49,949 nt of DNA from Acidobacteriota bacterium (lineage in GTDB: Bacteria > Acidobacteriota > Terriglobia > Bryobacterales > Bryobacteraceae), in the NCBI GenBank assembly GCA_016213725.1, contig JACQZS010000101.1, positions 1 through 49,949 of the forward strand. Direction: 5' to 3'. The position numbers were made by a program, and so were the translations under genes. The notes beneath the pieces were generated by a model. That model was not told the origin of the DNA. It made no database searches and saw only the letters and a list, made by a program, of their open reading frames with translations. Below, in pieces: positions 13,546 to 22,198 of the stretch (the stretch's first letter is position 1; each line of letters begins with the position of its first letter).

Positions 13546-13557
13546 TGCTGACTTTAC

Positions 13558-14007
13558 CTACTCAATGACTGCGCCGGTGCCTTGGATCTGGTAGGTCGTG
13601 GTGGGGCCGGTGATCTTGGAGGCGTCGAACGGCTTCTTGTTCTCTTCCGCTTCATGCTTGGCCTGGGCGATGGCCTGGTCTTTCGTCATTTCGATCTTGG
13701 CGAACTTGCCTTCCGCGACAGCGGTCTTGCCGATGGAGTCCTTGGGGAAGACGATCTCGCCGTCTTTGACCTTGATGCGGACGGCGGCTTTGGTCTTGGA
13801 GTCGAGGATGATCATCCAGCAGCCCATCTTCTCGCAGACTTCGCTGACGGTGCCCTTCACTTGGACAGTCTTGCCAACGTAGTCAGCGGGCTTGGCCTTG
13901 AGGTCGTTGATGGAGGTTTGCTGCTTGAGCGTGAGAGGCTTACCCAGGGGGCTACCCGCCCAGGCGAAAAGCGAAGAGATGGTCAAGAGAATGGTCGCGA
14001 ACTTCAT
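13558..14007 (-). CDS. Small secreted DUF4920-like protein
   Basis: 149 residues with a signal peptide (MKFATILLTISSLFAWAGS). The body looks like an OB-fold, with TSINDLKAKPADYVGKTVQVKGTVSEVC, then CEKMGCWMIILD, then VRIKVKDGEIVFPKD. The three cysteines in VCEKMGCW and the overall order match the DUF4920 family, whose biochemical role is not known. The ATG at 14007 follows GGGAG. An in-frame ATG at 14025 would put six charged residues ahead of the signal peptide. The C-terminal quarter has an Ala/Glu/Lys-rich helix. It sits between a TPR protein (54 bp upstream) and the phosphatase (12 bp downstream). Confidence 0.82.
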   Translation of the reverse strand: MKFATILLTISSLFAWAGSPLGKPLTLKQQTSINDLKAKPADYVGKTVQVKGTVSEVCEKMGCWMIILDSKTKAAVRIKVKDGEIVFPKDSIGKTAVAEGKFAKIEMTKDQAIAQAKHEAEENKKPFDASKITGPTTTYQIQGTGAVIE

Positions 14008-14061
14008 GCTCCCATTCTCTCTCAATCGAAGGATGGGTGGTTCCGGGCGTTCGCCGGGCGG

Positions 14062-16110
14062 CTAGTTCTTCTTGGCGGCCGGTTCGCGGGCGAGGCGGAC
14101 TTTGGCGCCTTCCACTTTCTTTTGGATCTTGGCGATTTCGGCCTGATCGATGTCGCTGGGGGCATTGGACTGCCACTCCGTCAGGGAACGCTCCCACTGC
14201 GTGATGGCATCTTTGAGGTTGTCCATCCCCTGGTAGACATCGCCGAGGTGCTCATGGACGGTGGGGTCGCGCGAGCTGCGTTCGAGTGAGCGCTTGAGTT
14301 GCTCAACGGCCTCGTCCATTCGGTTCATCCGGAAATAGACCCAACCGAGGCTGTCGAGGAAGGCGCCGTTGTTGGGTTCCAGGTCCACGGCTTTGCGGAC
14401 CATTTCCAGCGCCTCGGGGAGGCGGACGTTGCGGTCTGCCAGCATGTAGCCAAGGTAGTTGAGGGCGGAGGCGCTTTCGGGGTTGAGCTTGAGAACCTGC
14501 TTGAACTCGTTCTCGGCGAGGTCGAACTTTTTCTGCCGCTCATACATGGCGCCGCGCATGAAGTGAATGGTCTCCGTCTCTTCGGGCGTCTTGGAGAGTT
14601 CGCCGGCCTTGTCGATGGCCTTGGCCATTTCGGCATGGTTCTTCTGCTTTTCGTAAACCTGAGCCAGGGCAATCCAGGTCTCGCGGTCGCTCTTGCCGTC
14701 GAACATCGTCTTGAGAATCGTCTCGGCCTCCTTGAAGTGGCTGAGATCGGTGTAGACCGTGGCGGCGACGGACTTGAGGATGCGGTCCTGGGGATATTTC
14801 TGGAGAGACGACTTCGTCAGTTTCTCCGCTGCGGCGAAGTCCTTGCCGGCGCGGAGCGCGTCAATCGCCTGGGCCATGGCGCGGGGAGCGGCCTCTGGAT
14901 CGAGGTCTGCGATCTCCTGGAAAGTAGCGACGGCATTCTGCGTCTGTTCGGAGAAGCGGTAGAGGATGCCAAGCCGCTCGAGGAGGATCACGCGGTTGGA
15001 ACGCTCGCCGGTGGAACTGGGGCGCTTGTCCATTCCGGCCAGAACCTCTTTGAGTTTGGCGATGGCTTCGTTGGTCTTTCCTTCGGCTTCGAGCAGGCTC
15101 ACTTCGTTGTATTGGATCTCGAGGTTGTTCGGGTCGAGTTTGGAGGCCTTGCGGGCATACTCGTGAGCTTTGGCGAAGTCATGCTGCTGCCGGAAGATCT
15201 GTGAGAGGCGGAGCGCGGAAAGGAGGTCAGTAGGATCCTCCATGCCGAGTTCTTCAAAAACGGGCTTGGCGGCGGCCAGGTCGTCGGCCTTGAAGAGCGA
15301 TTCGGCGTAGGCGCGTTTGAGGTCGGTATTATCCTTGTTCAGATCGAGCGCGCGCTTGTAGGCATCCGCGGCCTGCCGGTATTCCTTCAGCTGCTCATAC
15401 GCGGAAGCCAGGGCCATGAGCGTGCGGGTGCTGGGGTTCTTATCCACCACCTTCTTCAGCATCTGGCTGGCGCCGGCGGTGTCGCCGAGGTCGGAGTAGA
15501 CCATGGCCAGGCCGGTGAGGCCCTCTTCGTTATCCGATTGGAGTTCGAGGGCTTTCTTGTATGCCTTTTCGGACGCGACGGAGTTCTGGGCGAGTTTGTA
15601 CAGGCGGCCCAGCATGAGCCAGTTGTCGATGTCTGTGGGGCTCTTCTCGCCGACTTTTTCGTACTGCGTGATGGCCTGCTTCAGCATGTCTTCGTTCATG
15701 CGGTTCTGCTGGCCCTCGCGGATGCGCGCGGTATAGAGGCGGCCGAGGATGCGGCGGGAGTTGACGTCGTCAGGGTTGCGCTTGACGGCCTCTTCAAACT
15801 CATTGACGGCGGAGCGGATCTGGCCGGACTGGATATAGAGGTCGGCGAGTTCCTGGGAGAGGCTAGCGGCTTCGGGGTCGTAGCGCATGGCGAGCTTGTA
15901 GTTTTCGATCGCCTTGCCGACATACTCCCCGCGGCCGCCGTATTGGGCTGCCAGGTCGGAATAGAGGTGTCCGAGCGCGGCGTGGTAATAGGCCGCCGCC
16001 TTGGGATTCTTGGGCTGGGGCGTGCCTGGACCCTGCGCCGCCGAAGGGAGCGCCGCTGCAGCGAGGAGGACGCCCGCTGCCAACCATGGAACTGCGAACC
16101 GTGTGTTCAT
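14062..16110 (-). CDS. Exported TPR-repeat protein
   Basis: 682 residues. A signal peptide (MNTRFAVPWLAAGVLLAAAALPSAA) is followed by at least a dozen tetratricopeptide repeats, seen as recurring patterns such as AIENYKLAMRYDPEAA, AYKKALELQSDNEEGL, AADAYKRALDLNKDN and AENEFKQVLKLNPESASALNYLGYMLADR. It ends in a Lys/Ala-rich tail. TPR arrays bind other proteins, and no enzymatic domain is present. The repeat order near the C-terminus resembles large acidobacterial and deltaproteobacterial periplasmic TPR proteins of unknown role. The ATG at 16110 follows GGGAGGGG. An ATG at 16155 would spoil the signal peptide. It is the first gene of a probable three-gene unit with the DUF4920-like protein and the phosphatase. 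Confidence 0.9.
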   Translation of the reverse strand: MNTRFAVPWLAAGVLLAAAALPSAAQGPGTPQPKNPKAAAYYHAALGHLYSDLAAQYGGRGEYVGKAIENYKLAMRYDPEAASLSQELADLYIQSGQIRSAVNEFEEAVKRNPDDVNSRRILGRLYTARIREGQQNRMNEDMLKQAITQYEKVGEKSPTDIDNWLMLGRLYKLAQNSVASEKAYKKALELQSDNEEGLTGLAMVYSDLGDTAGASQMLKKVVDKNPSTRTLMALASAYEQLKEYRQAADAYKRALDLNKDNTDLKRAYAESLFKADDLAAAKPVFEELGMEDPTDLLSALRLSQIFRQQHDFAKAHEYARKASKLDPNNLEIQYNEVSLLEAEGKTNEAIAKLKEVLAGMDKRPSSTGERSNRVILLERLGILYRFSEQTQNAVATFQEIADLDPEAAPRAMAQAIDALRAGKDFAAAEKLTKSSLQKYPQDRILKSVAATVYTDLSHFKEAETILKTMFDGKSDRETWIALAQVYEKQKNHAEMAKAIDKAGELSKTPEETETIHFMRGAMYERQKKFDLAENEFKQVLKLNPESASALNYLGYMLADRNVRLPEALEMVRKAVDLEPNNGAFLDSLGWVYFRMNRMDEAVEQLKRSLERSSRDPTVHEHLGDVYQGMDNLKDAITQWERSLTEWQSNAPSDIDQAEIAKIQKKVEGAKVRLAREPAAKKN

Positions 16111-16162
16111 GAATCGTCCACCCCTCCCGGCAGAGCCGGCCGAAACCGACAGCATTGCCCAG

Positions 16163-16185
16163 GTTAGGTCTGTCTCCTAACTATA
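16163..16185 (-). promoter_or_regulatory. Candidate -10 box with an adjacent dyad for the TPR operon
   Basis: On the minus strand TATAGT (16185-16180) lies about 70 bp upstream of the TPR start. The dyad GTTAGG/CCTAAC (16163-16168 and 16176-16181, 7-nt spacer) overlaps its downstream edge, where an operator would be expected. No clear -35 box. Confidence 0.25.
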
Positions 16186-16253
16186 ACTGATGCCTGTTGA
16201 CCCCGCCGGGGTTTCATCCGTTTCGGGCGGAAGCCCCGTAGACTTGTAAGGTA

Positions 16254-17210
16254 GTGTCAAATCCGGCGCATCCCCTGTTGGTGGTTTGCGGGCCGACGGC
16301 CTCCGGCAAGAGCAGCCTGGCCCTTTCCCTGGCTCTTCGGTTCGGGGGTGAGATCGTCAACTGCGATTCGCTGCAAGTGTATCGTGGCATGGACGTGGGA
16401 ACAGCGAAGCCGGCGGCGGCGGAGCGCATGGCGGTGCCGCATCATCTCTTTGACATTTTGGAGCCGGAGCGAGTTTTCAACGCCGGGGATTATGCGGCCG
16501 CGGCCAGGCGAGTGATCGGGGAGATCACGGCCCGGGCTCGGCTGCCGGTGGTTGTCGGCGGGACGGGGTTCTATCTGCGGGCACTATTGGAAGGTCTGGC
16601 GGACGGTCCGGCCCGCGACGACAGGCTTCGGCAAGGCATGGCTGTCCGGGAAGCCCGCCGGCCTGGCAGCCTGCACCGCATTCTGCGCCGGCTGGACGCC
16701 GCCACGGCGGCGCGAATCCACCGGAACGACGTCCAGAAGACGACCCGGGCACTGGAAATCTGCCTGCTGGCGCGGCAGCCCGCGTCGCTGCTGTTTACCG
16801 CCAGTGCTTCGGCGGCTCTCGAAGGCTACCGGGTGTTGCAGATTGGCCTCGATCCGCCTCGCGCAGAACTCCATGAGCGTATTGCCGCCAGAACCCGCGC
16901 TATGTTCGAAGCCGGCCTGGAAAGGGAGGTCGAGGAGCTTCTGGCGCATGGGGTTCCGGCTACCGCAAAGGCCTTTGAATCTATTGGATATAAAGAGACT
17001 CTGAGCATGCTGCAAGGGTGTATCACGCGCGACCAGGCGATGGAATTGACCACCATTGCCACGCGCCAGTATGCGAAGCGCCAACTCACATGGTTCCGCC
17101 GGAACCCGCAGGTCAGATGGCTGCGGTGCTTTGGCGAAGCAGAAGAAGCGAGGCAGTCAGCTGTGAGTTGGGTGAATGATTGGTGCGGCGGGGAAGCGGA
17201 TTTTACATAA
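16254..17210 (+). CDS. miaA: tRNA dimethylallyltransferase
   Basis: A 318-residue enzyme that adds a dimethylallyl group to N6 of A37 in tRNAs reading UNN codons, in the cytoplasm. The P-loop is GPTASGKSS (residues 13-21). It is followed by NCDSLQVYRGMDVGTAKP (substrate-binding Asp and the conserved QVYRG), PHHLFDI, VVVGGTGFYLRALLEGL, the insert with RIHRNDVQKTTRALEI, SIGYKET, and the C-terminal RQYAKRQLTWFRR signature. The start is GTG at 16254, preceded by AAGGT. No better upstream start exists, because the P-loop must lie near the N-terminus. It stands alone, divergent from the TPR operon. In many bacteria miaA sits with hfq or mutL; neither is here. Confidence 0.96.
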   Translation: MSNPAHPLLVVCGPTASGKSSLALSLALRFGGEIVNCDSLQVYRGMDVGTAKPAAAERMAVPHHLFDILEPERVFNAGDYAAAARRVIGEITARARLPVVVGGTGFYLRALLEGLADGPARDDRLRQGMAVREARRPGSLHRILRRLDAATAARIHRNDVQKTTRALEICLLARQPASLLFTASASAALEGYRVLQIGLDPPRAELHERIAARTRAMFEAGLEREVEELLAHGVPATAKAFESIGYKETLSMLQGCITRDQAMELTTIATRQYAKRQLTWFRRNPQVRWLRCFGEAEEARQSAVSWVNDWCGGEADFT

Positions 17211-17346
17211 CGAACCGAGTTTACGCACGTATTAGCTAGTGGAGTGGTAGCAGCAGCTTCACGGATGTCACCATTTTTAGGTGGTGTGCGAAAACTAATG
17301 TGTTTATGTTACACCACATAAAAGTTGGTAAATTTTCCGGAGGCGC

Positions 17347-17377
17347 TTGCTATAAGCCACGCGCATGAGACTATAAT
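17347..17377 (+). promoter_or_regulatory. Candidate promoter of the small secreted protein
   Basis: A perfect TATAAT lies at 17372-17377, with TTGCTA at 17347-17352 (19-bp spacer, longer than ideal). It gives a leader of about 12-15 nt before the ribosome site. The 185-bp gap after miaA is markedly A+T-rich and holds a TGGTGT...ACACCA dyad around 17282-17320 that could bind a regulator. Confidence 0.45.
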
Positions 17378-17395
17378 CAGAGTCAGGAGTCCACG

Positions 17396-17716
17396 ATGAC
17401 CAAAACTATGAAGTTCTTCGCATTGTTTCTTACGATTGCTATGGTGTGTGCCAGTGCAGCCAGCTACTCGGTTACCCTCTTCCAGCCCTCTCAGGTTGGC
17501 GGGAAGGACCTGAAGCCGGGCGAGTACAAGCTGACGGTTGACAAGGACAAAGCCATCATTTCGCAGGGCAAGGATAAGGTGGAAGCGCAGGTCAAGCTCG
17601 AGTCGGCGGATACGAAGTACTCAACGACGACCGTTCGCTATGCGGACGAGAATGGCAAGTCGAAGGTCCAGGAGATCCGTCTGGGCGGGACGAACACCAA
17701 GGTAGTCTTTAACTAA
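17396..17716 (+). CDS. Small secreted beta-rich protein, unknown function
   Basis: 106 residues. The signal peptide (MKFFALFLTIAMVCASA after MTKT) leaves a mature part of about 82 residues. It is made of alternating short strands (YSVTLFQPSQVGGKDLKPGEY, KLTVDKDKAIISQGKDK, VEAQVKLES, KVQEIRLGGTNTKVVF), which suggests a small beta-sandwich or barrel. No cysteines or catalytic motifs are seen. The ATG at 17396 has AGGAG 6 nt upstream; the internal Met at 17408 is less well placed. It has its own A+T-rich promoter region and a very strong terminator, which suggests a highly expressed single gene. Related proteins are common in acidobacteria without a known role (recalled pattern, not checked). 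Confidence 0.85.
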   Translation: MTKTMKFFALFLTIAMVCASAASYSVTLFQPSQVGGKDLKPGEYKLTVDKDKAIISQGKDKVEAQVKLESADTKYSTTTVRYADENGKSKVQEIRLGGTNTKVVFN

Positions 17717-17748
17717 CTGAGCCGAAGAAGATTCTGTTCGCAGAAGCA

Positions 17749-17776
17749 GCCCCCGGGGTTCTCCCCGGGGGCTTTT
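17749..17776 (+). terminator. Rho-independent terminator
   Basis: GCCCCCGGGG (17749-17758) pairs with CCCCGGGGGC (17763-17772) around a TTCT loop, followed by TTTT. It closes the small secreted protein gene. Confidence 0.92.
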
Positions 17777-17804
17777 CGGTGTCAGGGCCGCCTTGAGCTC
17801 CTGC

Positions 17805-17810
17805 TATACT
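17805..17810 (+). promoter_or_regulatory. -10-like box placed for a leaderless transcript
   Basis: TATACT ends 6 nt before the GTG at 17817, with no ribosome site between them and no good -35. It lies only ~30 bp after the preceding terminator, so transcription must start here. Confidence 0.45.
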
Positions 17811-17816
17811 TCCCTC

Positions 17817-19013
17817 GTGTTCAGGCTGGTATTTAGCTTGTTGTTGGCGCTGTCTCCGTGCGTCGTGGGGGCAGATGAGACGGTGGCGGTTCTTCCGTTA
17901 TCGAATGCGGGGCAGTCGAGGAACCTGGATTGGGTGGGTTACAGCTTGGGGGAAGCGTTGCTGCGGTCGTTTTCGGCGGCCGGCGCAACGGTGGTGCCTC
18001 CGCAGGATCGGGACCAGGTGCTTTCGGAGATGGGGGTAGCGAAGTTTGCGCTTTTGACACGGGCGAGCGCAATGGAAATTGCGGTGAACCTGAACGCGTC
18101 GCAGGTGGTGTATGGCGAGTTCGAGGTAAAGCCGGCACCGGCGGGGACTTCAGGGTCCAAGGGGGTGTTGAGCCTGACGTGTCACGTCGTGGATGTGCGG
18201 CGTGTGCGCCGCCTGGGTGCCTTCCAGGAGTCGGGACCGCTGGAGGAACTCTCTTCTTTACAGCAACTTGTGTCATGGAAGGCGCTGGGAGTGGCGATGC
18301 CGCGGCTGGCGGTGACTGAGGAAGAGTTCCGGCGGAGCAATCCGGCGGTTCGGCTGGATGCTCTGGAGAGTTACGTGCGAGGTCTGATGGCGACAGCGCC
18401 TGATCAGAAGCATAAGCTGCTGGCGACGGCAGCCCGCCTGGCGCCAGGCTTTTCGGCGCCGTGTTTTGAGCTGGGGCGGTTGAATCTATTCGCTCTGAAG
18501 AACTACCCTGCCGCCGCGGAGTGGCTGCAGAAAGTGGCAAGCACGGACTTCCATTACCGGGAAGCTCTGTTCTATCTGGGGGTGGCGCGCTTGAGAACCG
18601 GAGAGTTCCAGGCGGCGGCCGAGGTGTTGCGGAAGCTCGCCGATGAGGTCCCTTTGCCGGAAGTTCTAAATAATCTTGGAGTTGCGAGGACTCGCCTGAA
18701 TGATCCGGCCGCCGCGGAGCTGTTTCGGAAGGCGATTGAGAGCAATCCGAGCGATCCGGACCTGCATTTCAATGCGGGCTATGCCCTGTGGCGGCAAAGC
18801 GCGTTCGCGGACGCAGTGGAGGAGTTCCGCGCCTCCCTGCAGCGCCACCCGGAGGACGAATCCGCGACGTTGATGCTGGGCCGCTGCCTGAAGCAGCAGC
18901 CGTATCGCGCCGGAGACCTGAAGACGGAGGGGCTGGAACGGGTGAAGACGGAATACAACGAGTCCGCGTGGTTGGCGCTGAAAGCGATGATGGCGCCCAA
19001 GCAAGAGCGCTGA
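17817..19013 (+). CDS. Secreted TPR protein with a CsgG/FlgO-like N-terminal domain
   Basis: 398 residues. The signal peptide starts at the GTG (MFRLVFSLLLALSPCVVGA). An alternative TTG at 17793 would add eight residues before it. Residues ~22-130 (TVAVLPLSNAGQSRNLDWVGYSLGEALLRSF, then ATVVPPQDRDQVLSEMGV and NASQVVYGEFEV) look like the 'adenylate-cyclase-associated'/CsgG-like domain that often precedes TPR arrays. From ~210 on there are TPR units (EALFYLGVARLRTGEFQAAAEVL, VLNNLGVARTRLNDPAAAELF, DLHFNAGYALWRQSAFADAVEEF). The role is unknown, probably a periplasmic scaffold or lipid-associated factor. It runs in the same direction as the barrel gene that follows 66 bp later. Confidence 0.85.
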   Translation: MFRLVFSLLLALSPCVVGADETVAVLPLSNAGQSRNLDWVGYSLGEALLRSFSAAGATVVPPQDRDQVLSEMGVAKFALLTRASAMEIAVNLNASQVVYGEFEVKPAPAGTSGSKGVLSLTCHVVDVRRVRRLGAFQESGPLEELSSLQQLVSWKALGVAMPRLAVTEEEFRRSNPAVRLDALESYVRGLMATAPDQKHKLLATAARLAPGFSAPCFELGRLNLFALKNYPAAAEWLQKVASTDFHYREALFYLGVARLRTGEFQAAAEVLRKLADEVPLPEVLNNLGVARTRLNDPAAAELFRKAIESNPSDPDLHFNAGYALWRQSAFADAVEEFRASLQRHPEDESATLMLGRCLKQQPYRAGDLKTEGLERVKTEYNESAWLALKAMMAPKQER

Positions 19014-19064
19014 AGGTGAAGATAGCTTTAGGACTTTAGCCGCGGGTGGGAACTGCGATGCCAG

Positions 19065-19070
19065 TACAAT
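19065..19070 (+). promoter_or_regulatory. Candidate -10 box (TACAAT) close to the start codon
   Basis: TACAAT ends 9 nt before the GTG at 19080. The short stretch between (AAGAGAGAA) could act as a weak ribosome site, or the transcript may start within 1-3 nt of the start codon. Confidence 0.35.
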
Positions 19071-19079
19071 AAGAGAGAA

Positions 19080-21665
19080 GTGCGTTTTCCCTGGATTCTG
19101 CTTGCGCCATTGGCGCTGTTGTGCGCAGAGGGCCCGAACGATGGCGGCAAGCCGAACGGGCGGAAGGAGTCTGTGGCGATGGCGGGTGGGCGCGCGACAC
19201 CCCGCATCACCAACTCCGGCCAGAGGAATGAAAACGTCGTCGTCTACCTGATTGACACGAATGCGATCAAGGAAGCCAACGTGCGTCTGGGGACGCGGCC
19301 GACGGCCGTGGATGAGTTCTCGACTGAGTCGCAGTATTTCGCGACGGAGCATGGCCGCCCGGCGTCCGAGGCATTAACTATGAGGCCCGCCGGAGCGACT
19401 ACCGGCTGGCACGGGGATGCGGGCTTCCAGCATCAGAACAGCGTCTTCAATGCGCGGACATTTTTCCAGGTGGGCGGCGTGAAGCCATCGCACAGGAACT
19501 TCTATACCGGGCGGCTGACCGGGCTGTTGCCGCGACTTGGCGCCCTGACCGCCACATTCGCCCAGCGCGACATCCGAGGCATGGTGAATGGAAATGTGCT
19601 GGTGCCGTTGCCGTCGGAGCGGACGCCTCTGGCGACGGATCCGGCGACGCGCAAAATCGTTCAGCAGTTCCTGAATGCGTATCCGAACGAGGCGCCCAAC
19701 CGGCCGGATTTCGATCAACGGGCATTGAACACGAACGCCCCACAGCGGATTGACGACATTGCGGGCAGCCTGCGTCTGGACACTCCCATGCGCGCCAAGG
19801 AGAAGCTGATCCTGCTCTACGGCCTGGACCGGCAAAACATTGATGCGTTTCAGTTGGTGGCAGGGCAGAACCCGGACACCATCATTCACAACCAGCGGGC
19901 GCGCATCGCCTGGCTGCACACCTTTTCGCCAGCGACAGTCCTGCAAGCGGCGGGTTCGTTTACGCGGAACCGCTCGGCACTGATTTCGGAGCCGAACGCC
20001 GTCGGGCCGCGGGTGCGGTACGGCTACAGCATTGAAGAGTTGGGGCCGGATTCCTACTTCCCCATCAACCGGGCCACGAACACGTTCCGTTACGGTGCGA
20101 ATCTTCAGCACCTGGCGGGCGGCGGGCGGCACCAGATCCAGTTGGGCGGCGACTACAGCCGGTTTCAGCTCAATGGCGAGGAAACATACAACGGACGCGG
20201 CCAGTTCCAGTTTGGCGCCGGCTGGGGGCGGAACTCGATCGACAACCTGCGTTGGGGGACGGCTCTGGCCTACGAAGTGTCTCTGGGCGAAATCCACCGC
20301 GGCTATCGCAACTGGATGGCAAATCTCTATGCGGGCGACAAGTTCAAGGTCAATTCGAGGGTGATTTTGACGTATGGGGTGCACTACATGGCGGACTCGC
20401 GGCCGTTCGAGGTGCAGAACCATGAGACGCTGCCCTATAGGACGGACGGCAACAATTTTTCGCCGCAGTTCGCGCTGGCCTGGCAGGCAGGGCACGGGTG
20501 GGTGGCCAGGGCCGCCTATACGACGACCTTTGGCAGAATCCTGCCGGTGACTTACCAGCAGATTCGGTTGAACCCGCCACATGTGACGTATGTGATGGCC
20601 CCGGATCCGTACTTGCCTGATCCGCTGCGGGGCGTGTCTGTCGGTCCTGGAGCGCGGTACTCGCCCACCTGGATCGCGCATGAGCTGGCGACGCCGTATT
20701 CCCACCAGTACAACGCTTCCGTGGAGAAGCGCATGGTCGCCGGGTCTGTGCTGCGGCTGAATTACATCGGCAGCCGGACGATCAAGACATTGAATGCATA
20801 CACGATGAACCGCGCAGAGCCGGTGCCGGGGATTCCGCTCACGACCGCAACCGTCAACGACCGGCGCCCGGATTCCCGCTACTACGACGTGAAGTGGATT
20901 GTGAACGGCGGTCAGGCATACTTCGATGCCGGACAAGTGACGTGGGATCTGCCGAATCGCAGGGGCCTGTTGGCCAACGTCGGCTATACGTTCTCCAAGG
21001 CAATCGATAGCGGCGCGGACTTCACCGCGACGGCGGCGAACAAAGACGTGACCAGTTTCCGGACGCAGTGGCAATACGATTCGTTCCGTGACCGTAAGGG
21101 GCTTTCCAACTTCGATTCGACGCACGCGCTGGTATTCAACTATTCCTACGACATCCCGGGTCCGCAGCAGGCTCCGGCCGTGGTGCGGGCAGCATTGTCG
21201 CGCTGGCAGATTTCCGGCGCGAACATGTGGAAGAAGGGGACGCCGCTGACCTTGTACATTGGCAGCGACTCGCCGGGATTCGGCAACGTGGATGGCGGGG
21301 GTGGCGACCGGCCGAACATCGTGGACCCGTCGATCCTCGGCGCGACCATCGCCAATCCGGATGTGGCGTCTCAGATCCTCACGCGCTCGCGTTTCGCGTT
21401 CCTGAATTTGGGGCAGAGATCGGGATCGCTGGGACGAGGCACGTTCCGGAAGTCGTCGATCTGGAACTGGAACGCCGCGCTGGTGCGTCAATTCCGGATG
21501 CCGAATGAGTGGGCCGTGCAGGTGCGGGCAGAGGCCTACAACGTATCCAACACGCCCCAGTTCGATGAGCCGCAGCGCAACCTGAGCTCGCCCGCGTTTG
21601 GAAAGATCACCAACACATTGAACGACGGACGCGCATTCCAGTTCGGCTTCCGGCTGCTGTTTTAG
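19080..21665 (+). CDS. Oar-like outer-membrane beta-barrel, plug domain not seen
   Basis: 861 residues starting at GTG, with a signal peptide (MRFPWILLAPLALLCA). From about residue 100 the sequence is that of the barrel of acidobacterial Oar/TonB-dependent-receptor-like proteins: NSVFNARTFFQVGGVKPSHRN, VTYQQIRLNPP, YSHQYNASVEKRM, LRLNYIGSRT, GLLANVGYTFSKAIDSG, STHALVFNYSYDIPG, and a C-terminal VRAEAYNVSNTPQFDEP...FGFRLLF ending in Phe. The N-terminal ~85 residues before it are short. Neither the carboxypeptidase-regulatory domain nor a recognisable plug is there, unlike the receptor at 6680. Either the plug has been lost, or the gene is a reduced relative with a different job. Its stop overlaps the convergent acetyltransferase stop by 4 bp. 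Confidence 0.85.
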   Translation: MRFPWILLAPLALLCAEGPNDGGKPNGRKESVAMAGGRATPRITNSGQRNENVVVYLIDTNAIKEANVRLGTRPTAVDEFSTESQYFATEHGRPASEALTMRPAGATTGWHGDAGFQHQNSVFNARTFFQVGGVKPSHRNFYTGRLTGLLPRLGALTATFAQRDIRGMVNGNVLVPLPSERTPLATDPATRKIVQQFLNAYPNEAPNRPDFDQRALNTNAPQRIDDIAGSLRLDTPMRAKEKLILLYGLDRQNIDAFQLVAGQNPDTIIHNQRARIAWLHTFSPATVLQAAGSFTRNRSALISEPNAVGPRVRYGYSIEELGPDSYFPINRATNTFRYGANLQHLAGGGRHQIQLGGDYSRFQLNGEETYNGRGQFQFGAGWGRNSIDNLRWGTALAYEVSLGEIHRGYRNWMANLYAGDKFKVNSRVILTYGVHYMADSRPFEVQNHETLPYRTDGNNFSPQFALAWQAGHGWVARAAYTTTFGRILPVTYQQIRLNPPHVTYVMAPDPYLPDPLRGVSVGPGARYSPTWIAHELATPYSHQYNASVEKRMVAGSVLRLNYIGSRTIKTLNAYTMNRAEPVPGIPLTTATVNDRRPDSRYYDVKWIVNGGQAYFDAGQVTWDLPNRRGLLANVGYTFSKAIDSGADFTATAANKDVTSFRTQWQYDSFRDRKGLSNFDSTHALVFNYSYDIPGPQQAPAVVRAALSRWQISGANMWKKGTPLTLYIGSDSPGFGNVDGGGGDRPNIVDPSILGATIANPDVASQILTRSRFAFLNLGQRSGSLGRGTFRKSSIWNWNAALVRQFRMPNEWAVQVRAEAYNVSNTPQFDEPQRNLSSPAFGKITNTLNDGRAFQFGFRLLF

Positions 21666-22198
21666 TTGAAAGCGCGGAACGTGGGGATCTGAACCAGTGA
21701 ATCGTCGGCCAGGGCGCGACCGGCGGCGGCCAGCGACGCACCTTCCTTGAGCAGCAGAAGCACCGCAATTTCATCGCAGGCTTGGAACTTGGGGCAGCGC
21801 AGGCAGTCTTTCCAGGCCTTCAGGGGGAGCTCCGCGCGGTCGACTTCGCGATACCCCAACTTGGTGAAGAATCCAGGGACGTAGGTGAAGGCGAAGAGCG
21901 CGTCGAGATCGTATTCGCGGCCTTCCCTCTCCAGCGCCTCCATGAGGAGCCGTCCGGCGCCCTGCCCCTTGGTGTCCGGATGGACGGCGAGGGAGCGGAC
22001 CTCGGCCATGGTAGGGCCGTAAAAGTGGAGGGCGGCGCAACCGAGTATGCGTTCTCCGTCGCAAAGAATGGTGAAGTCCCGGATACCCTCGGAGAGTTCA
22101 AACTCGTTGCGGGGCAGCATGATGCCCTGCCGGGCATAGTCGTTGATGAGCGACAGGATGCCGCCGATGTCGCTCATTCTGGCCTTACGCAGCGTCAT
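21662..22198 (-). CDS. GNAT N-acetyltransferase, probable N-acetylglutamate synthase
   Basis: 178 residues of a single GNAT domain: LRKARMSDIGGILSLINDYA, then LGCAALHFYG, then the acetyl-CoA loop VRSLAVHPDTKGQGAGRLLM, and FTYVPGFFTKLGYREVD. The C-terminal CLRCPKFQACDE segment and length resemble the stand-alone 'short' ArgA enzymes (as described for Mycobacterium) and the GNAT half of classical ArgA. Its ATG overlaps the argB stop as ATGA, so it is translated with argB and argC. Function as the first arginine enzyme (acetyl-CoA plus glutamate) follows from this context and is an inference. If argJ is present elsewhere this could be an anaplerotic enzyme. A longer frame reaching 22381 runs inside argB and is rejected as start. 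Confidence 0.85.
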   Translation of the reverse strand: MTLRKARMSDIGGILSLINDYARQGIMLPRNEFELSEGIRDFTILCDGERILGCAALHFYGPTMAEVRSLAVHPDTKGQGAGRLLMEALEREGREYDLDALFAFTYVPGFFTKLGYREVDRAELPLKAWKDCLRCPKFQACDEIAVLLLLKEGASLAAAGRALADDSLVQIPTFRAFN

